A DNA stretch of 64,000 nt, from the NCBI RefSeq assembly GCF_029542785.1, contig NC_083372.1:682001-746000 (forward strand), written 5' to 3'. A program made the position numbers and the translations under genes. Origin of the DNA: Malassezia japonica (taxonomy: Eukaryota; Basidiomycota; Malasseziomycetes; Malasseziales; Malasseziaceae). This document shows, one piece after another, positions 29,106-38,588 of this stretch. Numbering within the stretch: the first letter of the stretch is position 1; each line of letters begins with the position of its first letter. The notes below the pieces were generated by a model, which had not been told where the DNA came from, did not search any database, and was given only the letters and a program-made list of their open reading frames with translations.

Positions 29106-31323
29106 TGAGGACCACCATCGAGGTCCATCCAGCAAAGGGGCGGTTGCGGCGACCGGCGCCGGTCGCCGCGTCGTACTGCTCCCAGGTATACCCCGTCCGC
29201 TTGTACTCGTTTAGGACGGTGCGGATCAAGTTTCCGCGGAGCGCAGCGTACAGCTCGCCGGATCGCGTCTGGTACGGCCCGGGAACGGCGGCGTAGGCGT
29301 GCAGTGCACGCAGCACGAGATAGTTGATCGGGATCCAGATCGCACTGCGCCAGTAGTCCTCGCCGGTGCCGTACATGGGATGCGCGGCGCTGAGGCTGCG
29401 GATGCCGTGCGGCGACCAGAGCTGCGCCTCGTCGCCGAGCATGTCGAGCGTCGCGCCGAGCGCGGGCGCGTCCGGCTCGAGGAGCTCCATGAGCAGCGGA
29501 AAGAGGCTCACGTAGCCTTGGTGGCACTCGAGGTACGGCATGTCGTCCTCGTCGACGGACGCGTCGCAGAACATCTGGCGCTCCTCGTCCCAGTGCAGGT
29601 CGTAGAGATTCGCCTGGATATCCTCGAGGTGGCGCTCGTACTCCTCGACGTCGTCGTCTATGCCGAGGTGCTGCGCAAAGCGGCGCATTGCCCGCGCAAA
29701 GCCGCCCATCCACGCGTGCAGGTCGAGGTGCAGCTCGCCGACGTGCGGCGTCGCGGCACGGGGGTAGTCGTCGAGGCCGCTCGTCAGGACATGCGTCGCA
29801 GAGCGGCCGCGCCAGCGATACGCCTCGCGCGACGTCGCGCTGCGGTCCCATTGCTTGATCTGGCCGCGCTGCGTGCGGCGGAACCAGTGGTAGTGCCTGC
29901 GCCATGGCTCGTACAGCGACGCGAGGTCGTGCGTCGTGTTGAGCGCGTACGCGGCCTGGCCGCCGACCCCCCCGACGTCCGCCGCATTGTCCAGGCGATC
30001 GAGGTAGCCCTCGAGGCCCATGATCAGCGCAGGGGGATTCGCAAACTGGGGGAACTGCACCTGGAACTCTTCCGGGACACGCGAGCGGGCTTCTGCGCCG
30101 AGAATCTGCTCGCGGCCGACCCAGCCGTCGTCGTCAATGAGCGACGTCCAGGAAGCAAAGAGGTCCATGCACAGCTCGGGGTCCCATGCGCCAATGTGCG
30201 CCTGGTGGAAGCCTTCGTCCCAGTAAAAGCCGCGGGGAAAGAAGGAGCGCGACGGCGTTGCGGTGAGCAGCTCGCGCGTCGGCTCGCGCGTCGGCTCCGC
30301 CTTGCTCGGCTCGTGCAGCACGAGGCCATTGTCGTCGAATCCGCGGCGGTCGACGAGGCTCGAGCCGGAAAAGTAGCCGATGCCGCCGACGATCTGCGCA
30401 GTGAGCTCGCGCGCAATGTCTACGTCCTCCTTTTCGAACGCATCCAGCCCAAACTTGCGCTGGAACGCGGTTTCATACGCCTCGCGGCGGTGCTGCAGCG
30501 CGACCGTGAGCGAGTCCGAGTCGAGGCGCGCGCCCTTGGGCGTTGCGTCCGACTCGAAGAAGATGTCCATCACAAAGTCGCCGCGAAAGGTGCGCTGGAG
30601 CGCATAGAGCGTCGCGCCCGCCGGCGCGCGGTCGTCCAGCTGGAAGATGTCGGCCGCGGGCAGCTCCGCCATCTTTTCGCCGCGCGACGCAAGCGCCTGG
30701 TAGCGCTCGGTAAACGCGCCCGTGAGGTGATCTTTTGCGCGCCACACTTCGTGGGTCGGCACACGCAGGCCTTCGTAGTGTGCCTCGCCGTCGCCCGTGC
30801 GCTCGCCGTGGGGTGCAGCGGTGTGCATGGCAAACGCTCCGAACGCGGGGTGCGTGCCCTTGATGATCGGCCCATCGTCGCCCTGCACCGCGCCGAGCTT
30901 GGCGTCGCCCGACTCGCGCCCTACGTAGTACAGCACCGAGAGCTCGGCGGGCTGCGTCGTGTCGAGCACCGTGCCGTTCACCCGCACGGCCCAGCTGCCC
31001 GGGTGGTCGTCATAGTCCGTCTTGACAAACGACGTCTCCAAACGATAGTTCAGTCCGTCATCCACAATCTCTTGTATACCGAATGCGCGCCCGTCGTGGT
31101 GCGTCCATCGATAGAATCGGACACCGTCGTCGTCCTCGGTCGAGTGCCGCATGCGCTGCAGCTCCGTCGCGTGACGCGTCGAAAAGTACGCAAGGCCGGT
31201 GAGCACCGAGTCTGGGAGCGTCGGCCGCAGGCCCAGGTACACCTGTGGCCGGTACGTGCCCCACGACACGTCGCCCGCCGCCGCTACCGCGGCCAGCACC
31301 AGCGCCGCTGCCGCCTTCCACAT
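29083..31323 (-). CDS. CWH41: ER glucosidase I, mannosyl-oligosaccharide glucosidase (GH63)
   Basis: This enzyme removes the outermost glucose from N-glycans in the ER, the first trimming step before calnexin-type quality control and needed for cell-wall beta-1,6-glucan in yeast. A single exon encodes 746 residues. The N-terminus (KAAAALVLAAVAAAG) is a signal peptide or anchor. Family segments follow: WGTYRPQVYLGLRPTLPDSV, FYRWTHHDGRAFGIQEI, FFPRGFYWDEGFHQAHIGAWD around the catalytic region, and the C-terminal YWRSAIWIPINYLVLRAL and EQYDAATGAGRRNRPFAGWT. Length is slightly below the yeast enzyme. It is divergent from the Smi1-like gene by 85 bp. Confidence 0.95.
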   Translation of the reverse strand: MWKAAAALVLAAVAAAGDVSWGTYRPQVYLGLRPTLPDSVLTGLAYFSTRHATELQRMRHSTEDDDGVRFYRWTHHDGRAFGIQEIVDDGLNYRLETSFVKTDYDDHPGSWAVRVNGTVLDTTQPAELSVLYYVGRESGDAKLGAVQGDDGPIIKGTHPAFGAFAMHTAAPHGERTGDGEAHYEGLRVPTHEVWRAKDHLTGAFTERYQALASRGEKMAELPAADIFQLDDRAPAGATLYALQRTFRGDFVMDIFFESDATPKGARLDSDSLTVALQHRREAYETAFQRKFGLDAFEKEDVDIARELTAQIVGGIGYFSGSSLVDRRGFDDNGLVLHEPSKAEPTREPTRELLTATPSRSFFPRGFYWDEGFHQAHIGAWDPELCMDLFASWTSLIDDDGWVGREQILGAEARSRVPEEFQVQFPQFANPPALIMGLEGYLDRLDNAADVGGVGGQAAYALNTTHDLASLYEPWRRHYHWFRRTQRGQIKQWDRSATSREAYRWRGRSATHVLTSGLDDYPRAATPHVGELHLDLHAWMGGFARAMRRFAQHLGIDDDVEEYERHLEDIQANLYDLHWDEERQMFCDASVDEDDMPYLECHQGYVSLFPLLMELLEPDAPALGATLDMLGDEAQLWSPHGIRSLSAAHPMYGTGEDYWRSAIWIPINYLVLRALHAYAAVPGPYQTRSGELYAALRGNLIRTVLNEYKRTGYTWEQYDAATGAGRRNRPFAGWTSMVVLIMAEQYP

Positions 31324-31408
31324 GATCGTCGCCCGTGCGCAGGCGGTGCTTCACGTGCCGTACCACGTGGCATCAAAACGCCGGGTTTGTTGGAACGCGA
31401 CCAAGGTG

Positions 31409-33127
31409 ATGGTGAACTCGTTCCTCGCGTCGCTGAGCGACTTCTTCGGCGGTGCGCCAGGGAGTTCGAGACACAGGCAAGATATTCAGCGCGATATGCA
31501 GCGTGAGTCTGCGTATGCGCAGCCGTACGACCGCGCCGAACCGAGCGCGCTGTCAACCATGTCACTGCCGTCGATGGTCTTTCCCCAGCGCGGCGCGGAC
31601 GCGCACTCGCTGCCGACGCACATGCGCAAAAGCGGCACGGTGATACGTGCATGGACCCAGATCCTGCGATTCTGTGATACGAGCTACGAGGAGCTGCGCG
31701 ATACCCTGAACTGGGGCGCGACCGAGCAGGAGGTCGATGCGCTCCAGGCCGGACTGGGCCAGGCGCTTCCCCTTGCGGTGCGCGAGTGGTTGTACTGCTG
31801 CAATGGCCAGGAGGTCGAGTCGACCGGCTCGTGCAGCGACGGCCTCTTTTTCGGCCTGCCGTTCCTCACCACCGATGCGATTCTGCGCGAGTGGCAGTTT
31901 TGGCGGTACGTCGACAACGATCCACAGTCCGGCGCGAACCCTGGGCTGCGCAAGCGGATGAAGAGCTGCCCCGAGCGCTGGGTGCGCCGCGAGTACTCGT
32001 GCCCCGGCTGGATCCCGCTGGTGACCGACCACATGGGCAATTACCTCGGTGTGGACCTCATGCCCGAGCCGAGCGGCGGCGGCGGTGCAGGCCAGGTGAT
32101 TGTGTTTGGCCGCGACTTTGATACCAAGGTGGTGCTGTACGGCTGCGACGGCCAGGACGGCTGGGCCAAGTTTTTGCAGCTGCTCGCCGACGAGCTCGAA
32201 GCCGGGACCTCGTTCCAGCTCGAGCGCCCCGAGGACAGCGACGGCGACGAAGATACGATTGGGTACGAAGGCTACTTTACCGGAGGAACGAGCGGCGCAA
32301 AAGGCGGCGGCACCGACCGCGCCGGCGAGCCCAGCGCGGGCTTCTTCCTGGTCGGCGAATACAAAAACTGGCCGGTGCTCGAGTGCTGGGCGGACCGTGC
32401 AACACGGCGCTGGGAGGCGGCGGGCATGGCCACCGAGCGCACCGACGCGGAGAGCAGCACGCAGCCGCTCGCTACGCCGACACGGCCAGACGCCCACGCC
32501 CCGCCGCTCGGCACGCCGTCGACGCCCAACGCGTCGCTCGACCCGCTCGACCCCCTGCATGTGACGCCGGTCGACATGCCGCTGCCGCAGCACCCGGGCG
32601 CGTCTGCCTCGTCGCCCACCGGCTCGCCGCGCCGCCGGGAGCGTCGCGAAAAGGCCGCGCGCCCACGCACGATCCCGGCGCCGCAGCCCCTGCTCGATCT
32701 GCCGACCATCGAGGAGGTGCGCGCAATCGAGGCGACCGAGCAGGCGCGCGCGGATGCCCAGCCGCCGAGCCGTATGGGCGCGCTGCGGGACATGGCCGCT
32801 TTTTCGCTTGCGCCAGCGTACCGCACCATGCCGCCACGGGGCGCCGCGCCGCAAGGCGAATCCGTCGAGCTTGCCTTTCGCTCGAGCTCCGATGCGGCGC
32901 GCGAGGGCTCGCCGGTGCCGCATCATCCGGCCGTCGTCGGCCTGCGTGGCTCGCGCAACCGCACGCTCGCCGACGCGAGCGACGAGGAAAACGCGGCGAT
33001 GCGCAGCACCGCACGCCTCATCGACGCACATCCGCCGGACCACATTGTAGATTCTCCACGCTCCACGCCGCGCACCGCGCCGAGCGAGCACATCGTCGCG
33101 ATCGACGAGGGAGTTGTTCCGGCATAG
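31409..33127 (+). CDS. KNR4: Smi1/Knr4-family cell-wall synthesis regulator
   Basis: A single 572-residue exon. The Smi1/Knr4 (SUKH) domain spans about residues 85-270: LRDTLNWGATEQEVDALQAG, LPLAVREWLYCCNGQ, GLFFGLPFLTT, and the WIPLVTDHMGNYLGVDL ... VIVFGRDFDTKVVL core. Knr4 in yeast links the protein-kinase-C wall-integrity pathway with calcineurin signalling and beta-glucan synthesis. The N-terminus and the last 300 residues are low complexity and probably disordered, with a charged RRERREKAARPRTIP patch. I chose the ATG at 31409 (MVNSFLASLSDFFGG); the open frame extends upstream into the intergenic region without homology. It lies beside glucosidase I, also a wall-related gene, probably by chance. 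Confidence 0.88.
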   Translation: MVNSFLASLSDFFGGAPGSSRHRQDIQRDMQRESAYAQPYDRAEPSALSTMSLPSMVFPQRGADAHSLPTHMRKSGTVIRAWTQILRFCDTSYEELRDTLNWGATEQEVDALQAGLGQALPLAVREWLYCCNGQEVESTGSCSDGLFFGLPFLTTDAILREWQFWRYVDNDPQSGANPGLRKRMKSCPERWVRREYSCPGWIPLVTDHMGNYLGVDLMPEPSGGGGAGQVIVFGRDFDTKVVLYGCDGQDGWAKFLQLLADELEAGTSFQLERPEDSDGDEDTIGYEGYFTGGTSGAKGGGTDRAGEPSAGFFLVGEYKNWPVLECWADRATRRWEAAGMATERTDAESSTQPLATPTRPDAHAPPLGTPSTPNASLDPLDPLHVTPVDMPLPQHPGASASSPTGSPRRRERREKAARPRTIPAPQPLLDLPTIEEVRAIEATEQARADAQPPSRMGALRDMAAFSLAPAYRTMPPRGAAPQGESVELAFRSSSDAAREGSPVPHHPAVVGLRGSRNRTLADASDEENAAMRSTARLIDAHPPDHIVDSPRSTPRTAPSEHIVAIDEGVVPA

Positions 33128-33156
33128 ACGAAACGGATGCTTTCCTCCACATTTCC

Positions 33157-35073
33157 ATGGCGCGCTCCAATGCGTCCTTGCCGGGCGCGGCGGGCCCCAG
33201 CCTGCCGGGCACGCCGGTGGGGTGGCAGGCCGATGCGCACGAGTGGGATCCGATGCTCGACGACGAGTCGAGCGACGAGGACGACGAGCTGCCGCGCCTC
33301 GACTGGCGCGAGGCGTCGCCGGTGCCGTTTCCCTCGCCGCAGCCCGAACGGAGCGAGCGCCAGACGCTCGCGGAGCGCCTGGGCTTTACGCTGGACGGGC
33401 GGTGGCCGCAGCTTTCGTCGGGCAACGTGTTCTGGGGCTTTGGGCGCCAGCGCCAGCGGCGGCGGCCGCGCACGCACGGCGAGTACGGCGCACTGGGCGG
33501 CGCGCCGCAGCCGGCGTTTAGCCCGTCGGGCGTGCGCATAGCGAGCGACCCAAATGCGCAGAATACAGGGCGCCTGACGCGTATGCACCCGGTGGGGTAC
33601 CGCAGCAATGTCGCGGCACACGATGTCGACTCGAGCGAGCACCTCGTACTGCCGGTGCCCGCGTCGCCGTCGATGCAGCCGCGGCGCATCTTGGAGCACG
33701 CGTTCCGGCCAAGCAGTGCGGCGATCGACGGGGTGCTCGGCAGCTGGGTGCGCCGCAACCTCGTGCTCATCTGGCTGCCGGTGCTCTTGGTGCTCGTGTG
33801 GTGCGGCGTGCCGTTTCCCAAGCGCGAGGCGTACGACACCGGTGACGAGACGGACGGCACGACGGGTGACCCCGACGAGGCGTGGGTGAATGCCAACTTT
33901 TGGTTCTTCTTGTTCTGGTACTTTGGGTGCTACGTGGCGGTGGCGCTAATCTTTATCACGCAGCTCTTTACGCTGTACCGCCTGAACTGGTGGCCGACGG
34001 CGCTGGGTGCCAAGACCTCGTACGCCTTCTTCTGGTCGCTAAGTCTCGTGTGCGGCTACTTGATGCACCTCTTCAACCCCCTGCGCATCCGCGTGCCAGA
34101 CGACGGCGAGGCGCAGTGGCAGCTCAAGACCGAGTGGGTGTTTCTCGCGTTTGCGACCATGGCCATGCCGGCGTGCGTCTGCTTCATCGGCCTGCGGCGC
34201 AAGGGGCGGCAGCGCTACCGCCCGATGCTCACGGATGTGCAGAAACCGTTTGCGACCAGCGACGGATGGCGCATTCCCGCGTCGTACCGCCGCTTTTGTT
34301 GGTTCATGCTGACCATGGCGCTGAACCTGCTTACGCTCCTTGCAGGCCAGGGCTATGCGATCCTGTACCTCGAGACGCTGCCGCACACCGGCCTCGACGG
34401 CACGCTCTACGTCGCGTTCTGGATGTTTACCGTGCTGGCCCTCAGCGCGGTGACGCAATGGATCATGGCGGAAAAGGTGCGCAGCCGCGCGCTCCTGTTC
34501 GTTTTCCGCTACTTTTACTTTATGGTGTACTTTATCTTTTACCGGAACTTGTTTGCGCGCCTGCGCAGCTTTGACCAGTTTGCGCTGATCCAGCTGCTCA
34601 GCTCCGCGTGGGTGTGCCTGTGGTACCCGCTGACCATGTCGCCGCTGTGGCTCAAGTTCCTCAACCGATTCAACTCGCGGCAGGTGCCGTGGGAAGAGCA
34701 TGCGGAAAAGATCAGTCTCTTTTTCTACCTGCGCAACATTGCGCAGCACACCACGATGCTCGCGTTCCTCGGCTGGCTCTCGATCCTGCACTTTGGCATC
34801 AACCAGCCCCTGTACCCGTTCTTTGCGTTCGACGACGACGATCCGTACAACTACAAACTCACAATGCTCGGCTCGCTCGTGATCTGGGCCTCGGAGTTTG
34901 CCTCGATCTGGGTCACGACGGGCATCTGCTGGCTCTTGTACGGCGTCAACATGGCGCAGGTCGGTCTCGCGGAAATGCGGCTCTACCCCGAGCTCGTGCC
35001 GACGTGCGTCTGGACCAGTCTGCACGTCCTGATGAATATGCTCTTCTTCCTCATCCAGCTCAACTTTTCGTAA
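33157..35073 (+). CDS. Unrecognised polytopic membrane protein
   Basis: A 638-residue single exon. The first 200 residues are hydrophilic and acidic (DDESSDEDDELPRLDW). The rest holds about nine to eleven membrane spans, for example LVLIWLPVLLVLVW, FFLFWYFGCYVAVALIFI, FCWFMLTMALNLLTLLAG, LYVAFWMFTVLALSAV, FVFRYFYFMVYFIFY and CVWTSLHVLMNMLFFLIQL. I see no transporter, channel or enzyme motif that I can name. It begins 29 bp after the Smi1-like stop on the same strand and is convergent with RMD5 (13 bp between stops). Probably a fungal-conserved membrane protein of unknown function. Confidence 0.85.
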   Translation: MARSNASLPGAAGPSLPGTPVGWQADAHEWDPMLDDESSDEDDELPRLDWREASPVPFPSPQPERSERQTLAERLGFTLDGRWPQLSSGNVFWGFGRQRQRRRPRTHGEYGALGGAPQPAFSPSGVRIASDPNAQNTGRLTRMHPVGYRSNVAAHDVDSSEHLVLPVPASPSMQPRRILEHAFRPSSAAIDGVLGSWVRRNLVLIWLPVLLVLVWCGVPFPKREAYDTGDETDGTTGDPDEAWVNANFWFFLFWYFGCYVAVALIFITQLFTLYRLNWWPTALGAKTSYAFFWSLSLVCGYLMHLFNPLRIRVPDDGEAQWQLKTEWVFLAFATMAMPACVCFIGLRRKGRQRYRPMLTDVQKPFATSDGWRIPASYRRFCWFMLTMALNLLTLLAGQGYAILYLETLPHTGLDGTLYVAFWMFTVLALSAVTQWIMAEKVRSRALLFVFRYFYFMVYFIFYRNLFARLRSFDQFALIQLLSSAWVCLWYPLTMSPLWLKFLNRFNSRQVPWEEHAEKISLFFYLRNIAQHTTMLAFLGWLSILHFGINQPLYPFFAFDDDDPYNYKLTMLGSLVIWASEFASIWVTTGICWLLYGVNMAQVGLAEMRLYPELVPTCVWTSLHVLMNMLFFLIQLNFS

Positions 35074-35086
35074 TGTACACTAGCTC

Positions 35087-36386
35087 CTACAGATAAAGAC
35101 GCAGCGCTTGCTTGAGATTCGACTCGGCGGGACAGTAGGGACACTTGACGCGGCTCCCACGCGCGATGTGCGTCAGACTGTCGAGACAGAGCACATGGCC
35201 ACACGGCATCATCATGGGTGGGTTCTCGTCGCTGCTCGTCTCTTTGCTCACGGGGCACAGAAAAGTGCTGTGCAGCTGCAGTTCGGGGGGGAGGGGGATC
35301 TCGATCTGGGTTAGACGATAGACGTACCGGAAGCTCGTCGGCTTGGCTCCACTCGTTGCCGCGCTCTTTCATCACTTGCCGCACCTTGTTGATGCGGCCC
35401 AGTGCATTGTTCGCGCCGACATCGACACTGGCTTGGAGGGGGCACAGCTGCCCAAGATGCGCGAGCGCACAAAAATCGGCTCGGAACTGCGCCGCAAGCT
35501 CGGGGGTGTCGATACGCAGAGCTGACAGCGTGTTCTTGTAGCGCTCGGGCACGTAGCTCAGCAGCGTCCCAGTGTCCGGCGCTTCGTCCAGGGGCACGCC
35601 CCGCGCAGAGACGGGGAACTTGGGGAGATACAAAAGCAACGCATAGAGCTGCTGGATCTCGTCGAGGTGCGTCGCAAGGTAGGGCGCAAAGTGCTTGCGG
35701 CCATACAAAAAGGCAAGGTGCACATTCGTCGTCGGCTCCGTAGCAAGGCCATGCATCGTGTCGTCACCATAGTGCACGTCGCCTTGCACGATCCCGAGGA
35801 ACTGGTTCCGCAGCAGATAGTACTCCAGCGCACTGTGGCGCGCACGCAGCGCATCGCCGTGCGCCGACGCCCACGCAAGAATGGGCTGTGTCTGCCCGGT
35901 CTCGAGCGCAGAAAAGAGGCGGCACAGCTCGGCAAGCGCCGCCTTCTGGGGCTCGGGGAGTTGCGCGCCAGTCTCTTCCGAAAAGAGCTCGGCAACCTGC
36001 GTATGGCCGGCGCGGAGCAGGTAGTCCAGTACAACCGTATCGAGCGCCTGCGTGCACTTTTCGCTGCCAAAGAGACTCGGGTTGATCATATCGTCCAGTG
36101 ATGTCGGGAATTTCTTGTCGACCGCACGCCATAGCTTGTTCAGCGCAACGTAGTAGTGCCGATTGGACTCGGTCACGTCCGCATGGGCCTGGTCGAGCCG
36201 CGTGCTGACGACTTCCAGCAGGGCGTGCAGGTCCGACGAAGGGTCTTTTTGTTGTGCATCGTGGATGCTAGCAATCAGCTTGTCGATCGCCTCGACATTG
36301 ACATTCGGCTTGACCGTATTGCCATGCGCACCGACGCGGGGGATCCGCTGCCGCACGGCATCGATCCCTTGCTGGACTGCCTCCAT
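35087..36386 (-). CDS. RMD5: GID/CTLH E3 ligase subunit Rmd5
   Basis: Rmd5 is the RING-like subunit of the GID complex that ubiquitinates gluconeogenic enzymes in yeast. Exons complement(35328-36386) and complement(35087-35305), joined over a 22-nt intron, give 425 residues. Mid-protein LisH/CTLH-type helices include VVLDYLLRAGHTQVAELF and ALRARHSALEYYLLRNQFL. Exon 2 supplies IEIPLPPELQLHSTFLCPVS, then PPMMMPCGHVLCLDSLTHI and VKCPYCPAES, the degenerate RING typical of this subunit, in place of a meaningless frame without splicing. The open frame starts at GTG; the first ATG is 36386 (MEAVQQGIDAVRQRIP). Confidence 0.92.
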
Positions 36387-36537
36387 GGCAGTGGAGGCGC
36401 TCCTGCTCACCTAAGCGTCAGGCCCGTGCGAGGCGCCACGGATCGAAATTGGCCCAATTTGTGCCTAGTGTGCGCTGGCACGAGGCGGGCGGTCAAGGGT
36501 CATGGTATACAGAACAGGGTATGTCTATGTGGATCAG

Positions 36538-37389
36538 CTAGTCCCAGTCGAGATCGTCGTCCTCTTCCTCTTGTGTACGCGCGCTGTTGCGGATGCTCTT
36601 GTGCTCGTTCTCGTCCGCCTCGGCCTGGTCGCGCTTGCTCTCCGTGCCCGGCTTCGGGGCGTCGATGGCGCCGGTCGCTGTAAGCAGCAGCTCAATGTCT
36701 GGGTCAGTCGGACGACGTACCGCCGAGCTTGGTGTTCATCCCGTCCAGCCCAATCTCGGGACGCAGTCCGACGATCTGACGGCGCAGCTCGCCGGCGCGG
36801 TAGATCAGCAGCGTAGGCAGGTTGTGGTCCGGGTAGTTCGGAATACACTGGTCGCCGACAATGCTCACAAACTTCGTCGCGGGGTGCTTCGCGGCTAGCG
36901 TGTCGAGGTAGCCCGCAAGCAGCTGGCACGTGTCCAGGCTGGGTCAGCTGCGTCGACGTACCCCGTCTTGTACAGGAAGCAAACGACACCTGTGCCTGCC
37001 GCAGCATCCGCCGCGCCCGGCAAGGGCTCCTTGCTCGCCTCAGTCACTTCGCGCGTGTAGTCCGGGCGCGAGATGGGGTAGACGCGGCCGAAGCGCGCCT
37101 GCGTGTGCATCGCACTCAGCTCCTTCATGCGCTGGGCACGCAGCTGCAGCAGAATACGCTCCTCGTCCTCGTCCGCATCCTCCAGCTCCTCGTCGAGGTC
37201 CTCGACGGTGGCCCGCTTGCGCGCCGCGTCCCTCACCTCTTCCTCGGTCGGGAGCTCGGGCGAAGGTTCGCGTGACGGCGCACGCTCAGGGATGATTCCA
37301 CGCGCGCGGAGGGCGTCATGGCTAGGTTAATCACGTCCGTGCGCGTACAATTCAGTATCTTCGTTCGGATCCACTGCAACTTGCGCCAT
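36538..37389 (-). CDS. PLP2: Phosducin-like protein 2, thioredoxin-fold chaperone cofactor
   Basis: Plp2 assists the CCT/TRiC chaperonin in folding actin and tubulin and is essential in yeast. Four exons, complement(37349-37389, 36962-37321, 36721-36938, 36538-36698), give 259 residues; the introns are 27, 23 and 22 nt. Exon 1 plus 2 restores VDPNEDTEFHDALRARGIIP, the Plp2/Plp3 N-terminal motif. Then come a coiled coil (DEDEERILLQLRAQRMKEL), FGRVYPISRPDYTREVTEAS, and the thioredoxin-like domain with VVCFLYKTG-LDTCQLL and GDQCIPNYPDHNLPTLLIYR. The acidic end EEEDDDLDWD is also typical. No single open frame covers more than half of it, so it is easily missed. Confidence 0.92.
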
Positions 37390-37644
37390 CGTCGTTGTCA
37401 CGGCCACGCGGCAGGCCCCCTTATTGGAATGATCGATCGGCCGAGCGGCCAGTCAGAGCTCGTGCGTCTCCGCCATCGGCTCCGGTGATGCGCACGTGCG
37501 TTCCCCGAGCTCAATTAGGCCTACACGTGGGCAGCTCGTTTGGCGTAGAGTTTCCCTGAGCACGGGTGGCGCGAAAAGGTTGAGAGCTCGGCAGGGAAAT
37601 AAATCTGCGGCCGCTTCAGGGGCACCCTTACCTTTTCATTCACT

Positions 37645-38488
37645 ATGTTTGCGCCCGCCAAGATCATCACCCCCGAGAACATCGGCACTATCGAGCTGTT
37701 CGGCACTGGTCTGGTACGTCTCTCTATGCAAGCCTGCTAATCCTAGTCGACCAATGTGCAGGCTGTCATGATTGCGCTCAAGGAGCTCAACATTAAGTAC
37801 ATCCACAAGGCCTCGATGCCTGAGTCGGCTGAGCTCTACGAGTTCTCGCCGTTCGGCACCATCCCCGTCCTGGTCCACGTACGTCCCTCTACTAACGCAG
37901 CGCCCCAACGCCATCTACTCGGCTCGCGACAGGATTGCGCTGTTCGAGACTCTCGCCATTGCTCGCTACCTTGACGAGATCCTCTCCTCGAAGGACGTGG
38001 AGGACCCCTCGCACCGCACCCTCTTCCCTCCTCCCATCGGCTCTCACGAGCGCAACTACGCTGATGTCGCTCTCTCGCGCGTCGAGATTGACCAGATTAG
38101 CGCCCTGATCGTGACCCGCGTCCAGCCGATCGTCGAGGACCGCTACGTGAAGCCCTTCTTTGCGCTCCGCAACAACGGCGCCAGCAAGGAGGACATCTCC
38201 GCTGCCCTCTTGGACTCGTTCCAGGCTGCTGAGGAGATCTTTGTGCTCCTCGAGCGCGTGATCGCCAACACCCAGGAGCAGCTCAAGCTCTCGAACCCCC
38301 CGTTCATCTTCGGCAACCTCAGTTGGGCTGACGTTTTCCTCTTCCCCGTCGCCCGCGACTTCAAGGCGACCAACCCCGACCTGTTCACCGCCTCGCGCCT
38401 CCCTTGGCTCTCGGGCTGGTTCAGCCGCTTCGAGCAGCGCCCCAGCGCCCAGGCCACTCTCCCCACCAGCTTTGCTGCCTCTAAGTAA
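37645..38488 (+). CDS. Glutathione S-transferase-like protein
   Basis: Exons 37645-37713, 37762-37878 and 37901-38488 (introns 48 and 22 nt) give 257 residues. The N-terminal thioredoxin-like domain has the pattern ELFGTGLAVMIALKELNIKY, ending at FSPFGTIPVLVH, in the position of the GSH-binding P-V/V loop. After it comes RPNAIYSARDRIALFETLAI, where the conserved Ser/Glu-Ser region of GSTs lies (family ESxAI, here ETLAI). The C-terminal helical domain includes FIFGNLSWADVFLFPVARDF, the N-capping motif of GSTs. Codon use looks more biased (many CTC, GAG, AAG) than in most neighbours, suggesting high expression. Substrate unknown. It is divergent from PLP2. Confidence 0.88.
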
Positions 38489-38588
38489 TCGCAAGCTCTG
38501 GCATGGGCTATCCCCGGTCGTCCTATTTTGTCTTGGTTCATGTGAATAGCTATTTTTCATTTGGCTATGCACGCAATTATATAAAATT

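Noticed and set aside
29299..31506. A 735-codon plus-strand frame opposite glucosidase I
   Set aside because: Arg/Val/Leu-rich antisense shadow of GC-rich coding sequence with no domain; the minus strand clearly encodes GH63.
31562..33091. A 509-codon minus-strand frame opposite the Smi1-like gene
   Set aside because: Basic low-complexity shadow without motifs; the plus strand encodes the Smi1/Knr4 domain.
36387..36410. Upstream extension of RMD5 starting at GTG
   Set aside because: Nuclear fungal genes start at ATG; the first ATG is 36386. The same reasoning moved the starts of the Sog2-like, SmgGDS-like, NAD kinase, APT1-like, DHHC and single-pass membrane protein genes.
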